Shown here piece by piece: positions 1 to 9,322 of a stretch of DNA of 38,334 nucleotides. Source of the DNA: a virus. The notes beneath the pieces are model-generated. The model was given only the letters and a program-made list of their open reading frames with translations. It made no database searches and had not been told where the DNA came from. Where the stretch lies: positions 1 through 38,334 of IMG/VR virus record IMGVR_UViG_3300028115_000054; one strand, written 5' to 3'. How positions within the stretch are numbered: position 1 is the first letter of the stretch; the number at the start of each line of letters is the position of its first letter. Made by a program: the position numbers and the translations under genes.

Positions 1-309
1 GAATGATTGTAAAATCTCTTTTGGTGAATATGGGTTTTTTACTTGTACTATTTTGTCTTTTGGGATACCAAACATCGTGTTCATTATCTGAACTTTCTCT
101 TTGAACTTGAATGGTGATTTTGGTAATTGAACTTTATCAGAAGTTCCAATATACACATTTTCTTTACCAAACTTTTTTACCAAATGTTGGTAGGTAGCAT
201 AATGACCCGAATGGAATGGATGAAACCTACCCACATAAGTTACTACTGTTTTCTTAATGTCTTCGGTAAGGATTGTTTCCGTTACCCATTCGTTTATTAA
301 TTTTCCCAT
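1..309 (-). CDS. Nucleotidyltransferase (NMN adenylyltransferase-like), 3' end beyond window
   Basis: The first 103 codons of a minus-strand gene are present, with ATG at 307-309 and the frame open to base 1. Residues 25-43 read YVGRFHPFHSGHYATYQHL, which contains the HxGH nucleotide-binding motif (HSGH, residues 33-36) of the cytidylyltransferase/NMN adenylyltransferase superfamily. These enzymes transfer a nucleotidyl group from a nucleoside triphosphate, for example in NAD salvage or in making CDP-activated precursors. The exact substrate cannot be told because the C-terminal half, including any ISSTxxR motif or Nudix domain, is missing. T4-like phages often carry NAD-salvage genes, so an NMN adenylyltransferase role is reasonable but inferred. 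It starts 26 nt after the stop of the tail fibre-like gene. Confidence 0.8.
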   Translation of the reverse strand, partial: MGKLINEWVTETILTEDIKKTVVTYVGRFHPFHSGHYATYQHLVKKFGKENVYIGTSDKVQLPKSPFKFKEKVQIMNTMFGIPKDKIVQVKNPYSPKEILQSF

Positions 310-335
310 AATAATAAGTATCCTAAATTATACAC

Positions 336-3300
336 TTAAATACCTAACCCACCACCAAAATCTGGTGGTTGTGTTGCGAGGTCAAATGTGCTTGCAAGAC
401 CACGAGATGTCCATATTGATATATTTTTTACAAATACATTTGAAGTACCAGTTCCGGTAAATCCTACATTTGCAAATGGTTCTAACTTCAATCTAAAAAG
501 CTGTGTTTGATATTGTGCGTGATTGTATGTAGTTAACCCATCTTGATAATCATCTATATAAAATGCATATGAATCCGAACCCACGTTTGATACAGACCCA
601 GTGTATTCAGCTGATATTCCGACTGACCCAATTAGTCCAACATTACTTATAGTTCTTAGAGTGGACCAATTATCGTAATAAGAATCACCATTAGTCTCAG
701 AACCACTTGTTGCAGTTTCGAGAGTTGCTTTGATACCACCAAGTCCCCTATGTGTTCCACTCTTATGAATCATACCTTGAAACGAGACATTTACCTGTGT
801 TTCATATTTAAGTCCCTGCCAAGTTACATATATTGGAGTTGCATATGTAGCACCCGAACTTGCACCACTCTTACTAATTGTTATTTCATCTGTATTAAAA
901 TATAATGACCTACCTACATTCTTAGCATCAATAATACCTTTAGTTGTATCTAAAACCTCATAGTCGTTACTATTTATCTCTACAACTAATCTTGCGGCTG
1001 ACCCAGTGATTTGTCCATTTGACTTTAGTATTAGAGCATCATTGGATGATGATATAACATTTGATGTAACTGCAAATCCACCAAGAACTCCACCATCAAA
1101 CAATACATTAGACCCAGTGATTTGGCCATTTGATTTAAGTACTAAATCACCATTAGAAGATGAGATAATACTATCTCCCATCTCAAATCCACCAATAGTA
1201 CCACCATCGAATAATACATTAGACCCAGTGATTTGGCCATTTGATTTGAGAACCAATTCACCATTAGATGATGAAATGATATCTGACCCTAATTCAAATC
1301 CACCAATAGTACCACCATCGAATAATACAGTAGACCCTGTAATCTGACCACTATCTTTTAGGATTAGGTTATTGTTAGATGATGATATTGTGGTCTCGTT
1401 TATACCAAACCCACCAATCTCACCAAAGGTTGCTACGATACCACCTTGTAGGAATACGTTGTCAGTAGCAAGACCAAACCCAGGGTTGCTTCTACCAAGA
1501 ACCATATCAGTCCCATCAAGACCACTTAGGTCACCCAATCGTGCTTTCAACTCAACATCGTATATACCACTTCCAGTTCTCTCTACAATATCCATATACG
1601 GAGTTGAGGTGTCGTTTGGATTTGCGTTAAGTCTAATAAATCCACTTCCAATTTTACCAGTAGATACAACCACTTGACCTTGTTCGTAGTCAGTCGCAGA
1701 AGAAGGTGAATCTCCTAACGAAGCCGAATCACCTGTGATACCATTACCATATGCACGAGTTACATTTAAGATACCACTCAAATCGGTTGAACTCCCACCA
1801 TTTAATCTCGATGATGATACAACTTGAACATACTCAGTTGAGAATCCAGTACTTGTTACCTTCTTTAATGTTAGAATCTCATCTACAATAAACCCACTTA
1901 CATTGTCTACAATAAATTGACTCGATGATGGGGATATATTATCGTATATAAACTCGTTCAAACTACCACTACCTGCTGAGATATTAGTTGAACTATTAGC
2001 AGACCCACTAAATGCCCCAGTTGCTACTACAAATGAACCACTTGTATTTGGTGCATATGATGATGTATCAATTCTTAAAGTTGTAGCATCAACACGTTCA
2101 AGGATAGTGTATGTTTTACTACCATTACCATCATCAAATATTATTATACCATCATCTTCGATTTTGGTTGGCCAAGTCCCAGCTGGTTTGTGTACATATT
2201 GACTTGCATCATATACAGTTGTGGTTGATGTGGATTGTGATGTAAATGATATATAGAATTGTTCACTATTACCTGTGATTGGTAACCCACTATAAGTTGA
2301 GCTAATCGTATCACTATCTAATTCTATTTCAAGTGGACTAACTGAAGTTATAGTACCTATGGCTGAAGAACCACCCATTGTGAAAACATTATTACCATTT
2401 CTATCAGAGATATACACTTCTTGGTTAAAAAAGTATTGTTGTGGGAATCCGTTTGGCTGAATAGCAGTGTAGTTTCCAAGTGCTATACTAATTTCATTCC
2501 CATATAAGGTATTCGAGTTATATACTGATGCGGATACATCCGTATTTGTAGTTGTACTGGCGGTTGTCTTAAAACTTGCTGATGCTTGTGATGAAAATGC
2601 ATTACTTTGGCTCCAATACAATGTAGCGGATTCGTTATCAGCATAAATAGCAGAATCAATTGTAAATTTATCAACACCATCTATTGTTGATATATCATAT
2701 GTGGAAGAATCAAACTCCAAACTACGAGTTGTTGCAGTAGTAAAGTTTGTTGGTAATGATGTTGATGAAGTTATACCAGCCGCAGGTGTACTATCTATAC
2801 TCGATGAATATGAACCACTCAATGTAGTTGAGTTTGCAACATACAATTGACCACCTACTGCATTAACACTTTCCTTCTCAAATGTGGTTGTAGCAAGTGT
2901 ACCTCTAATCTTTACATTCTGAAACTCAGCGATACCTGTCTCATCTATAACCCACCCCTTGGTATTTGAGATGTAATCTCTTGTTTTAATTTTACCACTT
3001 GAGTTTATCTCTAAATTATCACTAAAGATTGAACCAGTATCAACACCCCATCCACCAATCGAAGCAGATACGAATCTTGCAAAACCATCCGACTTAATAG
3101 AAGATGATGCATTTAGGTCAGTTGATGGAGCACCATCAATGGTTGCAGGAGTTCTGATATTATTTGCTGATAGGTCTGCTTCTATAATAGCATCCGCACC
3201 AATTACCAATCTATCGTTTGCAGGGTCTAAGTGGAATAATGATGAACTGATTTCAATATTACCATCACTACCACTTACGAATTGGGTATTTTGTGTTCCT

Positions 3301-4751
3301 ATAAAAAACTTATCAGTCTTAACATCCAACAACCCACCATCGTGAGTTGTAAAGATAAGGTGTCTATCATCATTATCACCAACGAATTGTAGACCAACTC
3401 CTTGTAATACATCAGCACCCATTTGAAGGCCACCACTACCACTATAAATAATGAACCCACCAGGCCCATCTCCGTTGGACGCTGATGTTAAACCTTCATA
3501 CCCAACTGATTTTAAGAAACCACTTGAATGACCACCAATCTCAAGACCACTACCAATTGCGTTGGATATAAATAACGACCCAGTTACAATTGATTGATTA
3601 CCACCAATGTATACGTTACCACCCTCAAATATAATATTTTTAATTACAACCTCAGTAGATGATATATCTCCTGAACTATTTAGGAATTGTACCTTAATTG
3701 ACTTAGGGTCATTGAGGTGTTCCGTTGGAATTGGGACTCTATATGATATAATAGATTCGTTAGGAACTTGGGTATTTGATATTAACTCATAATCTGAATC
3801 CGACAATCCATCTGATTTTATTAACGTGTTTACCGATGATATTCGTCCAGACTCTGGATTTACATTAGTTAATAATATATTTGCAATTGCTACTTGGTTT
3901 TGTGTATTTACAGCAGACCCAGTAGACTGATATCTAATAGTACCATTTATACTACCATCGGAATATTCATAAGTGTGTATCGAACCTTGACTTCTATTGT
4001 CACTTGCTGTTATCGGAAGTGACACTCTGAATAAGGTAGAACTTAGCACTTCACTTATACTTGCTGTAACATTTACTGGCTGAGATTGACCACCACCAAG
4101 TCGTGGGTATAGAGTTGTGGATGTTAAGTCCAACTCTAAACTACCACTTAACATTTCACCATTTATTATAGAAGTAGATGATTCGAATGATACATCATCA
4201 CCATATATAGATTTCTTATATACAAACTGACCCGATTGTGATGTTTGTGTTAATGAGCCATCGGTTTGAGGTAAATTCGTAAATGTTTGTATAGATGATG
4301 AAACACTACCAATTGGTTTTTCTGAAAACACTATTTCAGATACCGATTTTTTATTCTTTACAATGGTAGTTCTAAGTGTGTGTCTTATTGGACCACTTGG
4401 GCCTTGGGCAGCTATTATAATCTCACAAGGACCATCTGGTGTATGATATTTTTCATCCAAGGTATCGTAAACCCATATTGAAACTAATCTTGAGTTGTCA
4501 CCATCCTTGTAATTTGGTATTTCCCAATATACAGTGTTACCATTGGAGTCTAAAACCTCAATATCAATATTGGTATTAGGTTTTATTGCCCTAACCAATG
4601 GGTTTATTCTAAACGAGTTTTTACCTTCACCAAGGTATTTAGGAAAGTCGGATATACCAAATACACGATTACCACCATCACCGGCGAGGTCAATCGTATT
4701 TGGTATATCTTTTAAGTATTGTTTAGACCTTCGTTTTAATTCCAATCCCAT
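336..4751 (-). CDS. Large tail fibre-like structural protein with 37-residue repeats
   Basis: This 1471-aa protein is rich in Ser, Thr, Gly and Asn and has no enzymatic motif. The N-terminal ~130 residues form a compact non-repetitive domain that probably attaches it to the baseplate. The centre is low-complexity beta-rich sequence. Four tandem 37-residue repeats follow at about residues 1104-1250; their core is ISSSNGDLVLKSNGQITGSN followed by VLFDGGTIGGF. A distinct C-terminal ~200 residues ends in a glycine-rich tail (FGGGLGI). Such repeats are typical of trimeric beta-helical fibre shafts with a terminal receptor-binding tip. Upstream bases (GATGGAG before ATG) give a weak ribosome site, and a TATTTATA motif lies about 22 nt before the start. 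It follows the replication/repair cassette, not the other tail genes. The tail fibre role is inferred from composition, repeats and context. Confidence 0.75.
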   Translation of the reverse strand: MGLELKRRSKQYLKDIPNTIDLAGDGGNRVFGISDFPKYLGEGKNSFRINPLVRAIKPNTNIDIEVLDSNGNTVYWEIPNYKDGDNSRLVSIWVYDTLDEKYHTPDGPCEIIIAAQGPSGPIRHTLRTTIVKNKKSVSEIVFSEKPIGSVSSSIQTFTNLPQTDGSLTQTSQSGQFVYKKSIYGDDVSFESSTSIINGEMLSGSLELDLTSTTLYPRLGGGQSQPVNVTASISEVLSSTLFRVSLPITASDNRSQGSIHTYEYSDGSINGTIRYQSTGSAVNTQNQVAIANILLTNVNPESGRISSVNTLIKSDGLSDSDYELISNTQVPNESIISYRVPIPTEHLNDPKSIKVQFLNSSGDISSTEVVIKNIIFEGGNVYIGGNQSIVTGSLFISNAIGSGLEIGGHSSGFLKSVGYEGLTSASNGDGPGGFIIYSGSGGLQMGADVLQGVGLQFVGDNDDRHLIFTTHDGGLLDVKTDKFFIGTQNTQFVSGSDGNIEISSSLFHLDPANDRLVIGADAIIEADLSANNIRTPATIDGAPSTDLNASSSIKSDGFARFVSASIGGWGVDTGSIFSDNLEINSSGKIKTRDYISNTKGWVIDETGIAEFQNVKIRGTLATTTFEKESVNAVGGQLYVANSTTLSGSYSSSIDSTPAAGITSSTSLPTNFTTATTRSLEFDSSTYDISTIDGVDKFTIDSAIYADNESATLYWSQSNAFSSQASASFKTTASTTTNTDVSASVYNSNTLYGNEISIALGNYTAIQPNGFPQQYFFNQEVYISDRNGNNVFTMGGSSAIGTITSVSPLEIELDSDTISSTYSGLPITGNSEQFYISFTSQSTSTTTVYDASQYVHKPAGTWPTKIEDDGIIIFDDGNGSKTYTILERVDATTLRIDTSSYAPNTSGSFVVATGAFSGSANSSTNISAGSGSLNEFIYDNISPSSSQFIVDNVSGFIVDEILTLKKVTSTGFSTEYVQVVSSSRLNGGSSTDLSGILNVTRAYGNGITGDSASLGDSPSSATDYEQGQVVVSTGKIGSGFIRLNANPNDTSTPYMDIVERTGSGIYDVELKARLGDLSGLDGTDMVLGRSNPGFGLATDNVFLQGGIVATFGEIGGFGINETTISSSNNNLILKDSGQITGSTVLFDGGTIGGFELGSDIISSSNGELVLKSNGQITGSNVLFDGGTIGGFEMGDSIISSSNGDLVLKSNGQITGSNVLFDGGVLGGFAVTSNVISSSNDALILKSNGQITGSAARLVVEINSNDYEVLDTTKGIIDAKNVGRSLYFNTDEITISKSGASSGATYATPIYVTWQGLKYETQVNVSFQGMIHKSGTHRGLGGIKATLETATSGSETNGDSYYDNWSTLRTISNVGLIGSVGISAEYTGSVSNVGSDSYAFYIDDYQDGLTTYNHAQYQTQLFRLKLEPFANVGFTGTGTSNVFVKNISIWTSRGLASTFDLATQPPDFGGGLGI
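1000..1443 (-). repeat. Four tandem 111-bp coding repeats in the tail fibre-like gene
   Basis: On the plus strand the phrase gacccagtgatttg or a close variant (gaccctgtaatctg in the last copy) recurs at 1000, 1111, 1222 and 1333, a period of exactly 111 nt (37 codons). The outer copies have diverged more than the inner two. The period keeps the reading frame, so the repeats are protein modules and not a nucleic-acid array. They could expand or contract by recombination and change fibre length. Confidence 0.9.
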
Positions 4752-4771
4752 TAACGGACTCCATCACTTTC

Positions 4772-7700
4772 TTATAAATATGAAACTTTAGAGAACCCAC
4801 GAACTTTATTGATATCAATTATCTGGTCAACCATATCTCGTGTCTTATCAATGTGAGATATTGTAATGATAAAGTCAAATTGGGTCTTTAAGTAATCAAA
4901 TAATAAATATAAAGAATTAAAGTTATCCGTGTCTAATGAACCGAACCCTTCATCAATAGCAATGAAGTTTGGTCGTGGTAGATTAGATACATTAATCAAC
5001 GCAGTTCTAATAGCAATTGATGAGATGAATTTCTCCATACCACTTGTTAGTTCTAATGGCCAATATTCATCAGTTCCATATGCAATGTATGAGTTGATGT
5101 TTTTACCATCAGTATTCAACATAATTTGGAAATCAACGAGTGGTTGTAGAATGTTGTTAATCTCAACTTCTAACTTTGGTAGAACATCTGAAATTAGATT
5201 ATATGGGATACCATCTCTCTTTACACATTTGAGGTAGTATTCATATCCATCGAATCGAACTTCCATATCACTAAGTTTATCAATAGCACGATTTACACTC
5301 TCGATAGTATTCTCAGCCAATTTGATTTCGGAGTTTACATTCATAATCTCAGTTGTAATCTCATCAATCTCATTTCGAATGGAATCTCGTGTGACTCTAA
5401 AAGATTTTATCTTTTCTTGAATCTCTCCGTTGTAGACTACTGCCTCCTCTTGTGCTTTTGCTCTTTGAACTTTCTCTTTGAGAGATTCTAATTCAAGAGT
5501 CATCTTTTCCACAAGAAGTGTACACCCATCATAATCGGATTGGTATTGTTTTAATTCTTGATGCGCTTCTTTAGATTCCAATACCAATGCTTCATATTCT
5601 TCAATCTTAGAACTCACATCTGAACTATTACGAGCATCCATCACCCCCATTCGGTCCGAAACTACATCTGAGTATTGTTTACCCAATGATTCTAACTCAC
5701 GTTCGAGTGTTTCTGCCTGTTTAGCAAATGGAGTATTTTGATTCTCAACACAATGATTACAATTAGGGTCAAACGTAAGAGACCCAATCCCATCCAAGTG
5801 TTTCTTTGCGTGAATCATCTCGGTCTCAATTTTATCCAACGTAATACCTAACTCATTAAATTTTCTATCTAAACGATTGTATTCCTTTTCAGTCTCATAA
5901 AGTTTATCAGCGTCGTATTTTGATAGCTTGGTCTGAATGTCTTTGATTTCCGTTTGAACTTTCTTGATATGAGTTAAATTAGAATCACACGAAAGTTGTT
6001 GCTTTTTAATGGAATCTTCCATAGACTCCAATTGGTCTTCCAAATCTGATACATCGCCTAAGTCTTCAACGGGCTTTAGTTTGCTCATCTCGTACTCAAT
6101 CTTAGTATTTGTATTATCTCGTTTGGTTTCCAACTCAACCTTCCTATCTTGCAGCGAGGTCAAAGACCCCGTGATAGATGTAAGTGTCTCTTCTGCTTCA
6201 GCAAGTTGTGTTGGGAAGTCTTGGTTTTTATAATCCTTTAGAAGAGCTGATAGTTCTTTAATCTCTTCACTCGCAATTTGGTAGAGATTCTCGAAGACAT
6301 CCATATCCAAGAATTGTGCGAGGAGTTCCTTACGTTCTTTTTGTGATTTCTCGATGAATCCACTATTGTTTGATTGTGTTGACATCGCAGTGAGCACGAA
6401 GTCATCGTATGTTCCAACATATTCTCTAATGATTGCATTTGTTTCTCTACGTTGTTCACCATTAAGGGATTCTACTTGACCATCTACCATACGATAGAAG
6501 TTAGTGTCTACCTTTACAGTTCCTCTCTTAGGCGACTTCTTAGCAGTTCTCTCGATGGTGTAGTCAACTCCATTCAACTCAAATGTAAACTTACAATCAA
6601 ACGACATCTTTGAGTAGTTCATCACATCCTCTGCTTTTGAGGTTCTTGAACATTTATCAAAAATACAAAATGATAGAGCATCCCAAAGGGTTGACTTACC
6701 ACTTGCGTTTGGTGCAAAGATTCCATAAGCACCTTTCATCTGAGAAAAGTCTATGACATTGTTAGGACCATACGAGAACATATTTGAGAATTCAAACACC
6801 TTCGGTATCCAAGTTGAGTTGACAATTGTTCTCGCTGTTCCGAGTTTTGAATTGATATCGTTGTTAATGCTTTTAACAACTTCAAGTTGCTCTTCGGTGA
6901 GATGTTCCGTTTCATTTAAGAATTCCTCAATCAGTTTATTTTGGAAAGCAGTATCACGAACATTCTGAAGAACAATCTTTTCATGCTCACCACCCTCTTT
7001 ACGAGTGATAACTTTTTGTATGGTTAATTCTTGAACTTTACGACCTTTCTTTAGGTCAGCAATAATCTTATTAAGTTCAGATGCCTTTGTATCTTTTACA
7101 CGAACTCGCATTCGTGGTTTTTGAGGGATTGGCATATTCGAAACAATCTTACCCTCTTCTATATCTATCGTGACATATCCATAATCATTAGGAATCTTCA
7201 CGAATTTATTTTTACGAGTTTGAACATCCCACACCAAAATTCCGTGGTCTGGATACTTTGCTTCTCCGTGATTCTGAACGATTAGTGAACCCGGATACTT
7301 AATATGCTCTTCTCCTTGAACTGGATTATTTGGTTTGTGGATATCACCCAACATCACCATATCATACCCATCAAAGTTCCCTACATTGATATTCTTATTT
7401 TCAATTGAGAATCCATGCTCGGTCTCAATTTTATCAACTGGTCCGTGAAATACACCAATCTTAGTATCACCACCATACTCACTTGCTAATGGAAATCCTG
7501 GTGACTTATCCCAAACCGATTGGTGAACGATTGTAAGGTCACCTAATGACCAAGCACCAGTATCTTTTAGATAGAATAGATTTGGGTGCTTTAGTGCACT
7601 AATAATTGGTGATAACGCATCCAATCTCGATGGGTTATTTAAGTTAGCGTCGTGATTACCAGGAATAACTACCGTTGGTAACAAGTCAGCAAGTCGAGTG

Positions 7701-7939
7701 AAGAACTCTTGAGTGAGGTCAACCACTTCGGGTGTCATATCAGTCTTTGCGTGAACAACATCACCTGCAATATAGATGATGTCATTTTCCTCCATTGTGC
7801 TCAAAATATACCCATAAAGATGGGAAAATACCTCACGATACTCTTTGTGTCTTTTGAGGTTTCTGATGTGAACATCTGCGATATGGTAAACTTTATTTAC
7901 CTTTTCAATACCGACTTTTAGTTTCTTGAGTTTTTTCAT
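4772..7939 (-). CDS. Fused Mre11-like nuclease and Rad50-like ATPase (gp47-gp46 fusion)
   Basis: One uninterrupted 1055-aa frame covers both subunits of the SbcCD/Mre11-Rad50 recombination nuclease, separate genes 47 and 46 in T4. Residues 1-290 are a calcineurin-like phosphoesterase with DVH (22-24), GD (59-60), GNHD (94-97), HG (165-166) and GDIH (198-201). A linker leads to the ATPase: Walker A PNASGKST (410-417), Q-loop near STQSN (520-524), long coiled coil, zinc hook CNHC (727-730), second coiled coil, signature LTSGMEK (964-970), Walker B FIAIDEGFG (992-1000) and H-loop ISHI (1027-1030). All catalytic elements are kept, so it should process DNA ends for recombination-dependent replication. 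The frame overlaps the primase stop by 4 nt, so the two are translationally coupled. Confidence 0.93.
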   Translation of the reverse strand: MKKLKKLKVGIEKVNKVYHIADVHIRNLKRHKEYREVFSHLYGYILSTMEENDIIYIAGDVVHAKTDMTPEVVDLTQEFFTRLADLLPTVVIPGNHDANLNNPSRLDALSPIISALKHPNLFYLKDTGAWSLGDLTIVHQSVWDKSPGFPLASEYGGDTKIGVFHGPVDKIETEHGFSIENKNINVGNFDGYDMVMLGDIHKPNNPVQGEEHIKYPGSLIVQNHGEAKYPDHGILVWDVQTRKNKFVKIPNDYGYVTIDIEEGKIVSNMPIPQKPRMRVRVKDTKASELNKIIADLKKGRKVQELTIQKVITRKEGGEHEKIVLQNVRDTAFQNKLIEEFLNETEHLTEEQLEVVKSINNDINSKLGTARTIVNSTWIPKVFEFSNMFSYGPNNVIDFSQMKGAYGIFAPNASGKSTLWDALSFCIFDKCSRTSKAEDVMNYSKMSFDCKFTFELNGVDYTIERTAKKSPKRGTVKVDTNFYRMVDGQVESLNGEQRRETNAIIREYVGTYDDFVLTAMSTQSNNSGFIEKSQKERKELLAQFLDMDVFENLYQIASEEIKELSALLKDYKNQDFPTQLAEAEETLTSITGSLTSLQDRKVELETKRDNTNTKIEYEMSKLKPVEDLGDVSDLEDQLESMEDSIKKQQLSCDSNLTHIKKVQTEIKDIQTKLSKYDADKLYETEKEYNRLDRKFNELGITLDKIETEMIHAKKHLDGIGSLTFDPNCNHCVENQNTPFAKQAETLERELESLGKQYSDVVSDRMGVMDARNSSDVSSKIEEYEALVLESKEAHQELKQYQSDYDGCTLLVEKMTLELESLKEKVQRAKAQEEAVVYNGEIQEKIKSFRVTRDSIRNEIDEITTEIMNVNSEIKLAENTIESVNRAIDKLSDMEVRFDGYEYYLKCVKRDGIPYNLISDVLPKLEVEINNILQPLVDFQIMLNTDGKNINSYIAYGTDEYWPLELTSGMEKFISSIAIRTALINVSNLPRPNFIAIDEGFGSLDTDNFNSLYLLFDYLKTQFDFIITISHIDKTRDMVDQIIDINKVRGFSKVSYL
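4773..4780 (-). promoter_or_regulatory. TATTTATA motif, possible late promoter of the tail fibre-like gene
   Basis: The coding strand reads CATATTTATAAG here, 22 nt before the ATG of the 1471-aa gene. The same eight bases occur at the same 22-nt distance before the genes starting at 30108 and 38206, and at 20 nt before the one starting at 12855. TATTTATA is the reverse complement of the T4 late promoter TATAAATA. The gp55 gene in the window makes a late-promoter role plausible but unproven. Confidence 0.4.
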
Positions 7940-8871
7940 ACTCTGAATAATTCATACTCTACCAACCTTCGTAAGTCCAATGGTGGAGTATTATATATTA
8001 GTTTGTTAACTTTATCATATCCCATATCGGATGGGTCTTCATCTCCCAAATCTACTAAATGGGTCTGAATTCCATACGACATAAACTTCTTTGCCAATCC
8101 GATTGCATTCTTTATAGCATCCGAATCTAATACAATATACAACTTTTTTACGGAATTTCCAATTATTTTCTTCTCTAATTCAGATTGAATGGATTTTCCA
8201 AACAATGGAATTACATTCCTACGAATAGCAATTGCATCAAATGCACCCTCACAAAGAACCAATGGAGTATCCCAATTGATGAGTAATTCAAACCCAACTA
8301 TGTCTTTGGATACCTTTGGATTTTTGTGTTTATATTGCGTTTGGTAGAATGACCTACCTACAAAGAAATTCAACTTACCTCTTTCATCATACGATGGTAT
8401 AATGATTTTATCCCGATACTCACCTTCTTCACAAAACCCAATATTATACTTTACAATATCTTCTGGCCTGAGACCCCTACCCAATAGATAATTGAGTGCG
8501 TGTTTTCTCTTATAAGAGTTGGCTGGTTTATATAGTGGTGTGAATTCTTTTGGAAGTTCAACTTGCTCTACTACCTCAGTAGTGTCGTACTCACTTGAAT
8601 ATCGATTAACCTTGCTAAAGATTGCATTGTACTCATCCCAAGTTGATTTGGATACACGAAGTTTCTTGAATAGGGTTTTTATAGTTCTACCCTTTTCATC
8701 AGAAATCCAACAATGCCACGGGTTGTTTCCCTTAGAATTAATTCGTATATTAATCTCTAACTTTGGTTTGTAGTGGTCAACAAATGGAGAATAGAATGCA
8801 TAATTATCCCCACTGGTTTTCTTGGATTTACCAAGAACGGACTCTAAAAGTTCAAGTAGTCTATCTTCCAT
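7936..8871 (-). CDS. gp61: DNA primase (gp61-type) with degraded zinc ribbon
   Basis: This 311-aa protein has the layout of T4-like primases: an N-terminal zinc-ribbon-like region (about 20-75), a linker, and a TOPRIM RNA-polymerase domain. The TOPRIM metal-binding residues are visible as LVLCEGAFDAIAI (E208) and YIVLDSDA (D249, D251), followed by DEDPSD (277-282). It would make RNA primers for lagging-strand synthesis with the phage helicase. The expected zinc ligands are mostly lost. Where relatives usually have CPFC and CWVC, this protein has SPFV (28-31) and CWIS (54-57), so only Cys54 remains. It overlaps the downstream nuclease-ATPase start by 4 nt. A host-type promoter lies only 5 nt before the ATG, so the transcript may be nearly leaderless. 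Confidence 0.88.
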   Translation of the reverse strand: MEDRLLELLESVLGKSKKTSGDNYAFYSPFVDHYKPKLEINIRINSKGNNPWHCWISDEKGRTIKTLFKKLRVSKSTWDEYNAIFSKVNRYSSEYDTTEVVEQVELPKEFTPLYKPANSYKRKHALNYLLGRGLRPEDIVKYNIGFCEEGEYRDKIIIPSYDERGKLNFFVGRSFYQTQYKHKNPKVSKDIVGFELLINWDTPLVLCEGAFDAIAIRRNVIPLFGKSIQSELEKKIIGNSVKKLYIVLDSDAIKNAIGLAKKFMSYGIQTHLVDLGDEDPSDMGYDKVNKLIYNTPPLDLRRLVEYELFRV

Positions 8872-8876
8872 AACTA

Positions 8877-8907
8877 CTAATATACAAAATTATTTTGAAT
8901 AATCAAA
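8877..8907 (-). promoter_or_regulatory. Bacteroidota-type promoter for primase
   Basis: On the minus strand TTTG (8904-8907) is followed after 19 nt by TATATTAG (8877-8884), close to the TTTG / TAnnTTTG boxes of Bacteroidota housekeeping sigma. The ATG of the primase starts 5 nt after the -7 box, which predicts a transcript with almost no leader. Confidence 0.5.
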
Positions 8908-9321
8908 AAAATCTTGCTTAGGTTTTTCATCAATCCACTCTTGTGGTATTTCTTTCTTTGCCCATTTGAATCCATACTTCTCACACCATTGTGCGTAAGT
9001 GGTCTTAGAACCTTTATAGATTTTACCATTTGGTGACTGAAGAACAAATCGTAAATCCATATCGGGATTTTGTTCCTTAATTAATAAATGCTTCTTTCTA
9101 TCTTCAGGTAAGAACCAACCTTTGGATTCAATGTAGATTCCGTTTGGTAGTTTGAAGTCTGGCTTGTAAGTATGGTGGGTAGCGGGTATAGTATACTTTA
9201 CCTCGTGTTGTTCATATTCACCATCAATACCTTGTGATTTGAGTTGCTCATCTATACGAGTCTCAAGGCCAGACTTGTGACCTTTTTGTTTTTGGATGTG
9301 ACTCCAATTTCCTTTTGCCAT
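8890..9321 (-). CDS. T7 endonuclease I-like Holliday junction resolvase
   Basis: The 143-aa product matches phage T7 endonuclease I (gp3, 149 aa) along its whole length. Shared blocks include SGLE, TYKPDF, LPNGIYIESKG and DRKKHLLIKEQNP. The PD-(D/E)xK catalytic residues fall at the same numbers as in T7: E20, D55, E65 and K67. The enzyme works as a dimer that cuts four-way junctions and other branched DNA before packaging. T4 uses the unrelated endonuclease VII (gp49), so this looks like a replacement or addition from a T7-like source. It lies between a LamG tail gene and the primase, 1 nt after the former's stop. Its product would act on the recombination intermediates made by the downstream Mre11-Rad50 protein. 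Confidence 0.93.
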   Translation of the reverse strand: MAKGNWSHIQKQKGHKSGLETRIDEQLKSQGIDGEYEQHEVKYTIPATHHTYKPDFKLPNGIYIESKGWFLPEDRKKHLLIKEQNPDMDLRFVLQSPNGKIYKGSKTTYAQWCEKYGFKWAKKEIPQEWIDEKPKQDFFDYSK

Positions 9322-9322
9322 A

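Noticed and set aside
1000-1443. CRISPR-like array
   Set aside because: The repeat unit is 111 bp, entirely coding, in frame and without unique spacers.
1006-1677. Plus-strand ORFs of 113 and 101 aa over the fibre repeats
   Set aside because: They arise from the 111-bp repeat on the opposite strand; the repeated protein pattern follows the repeat in the real gene.
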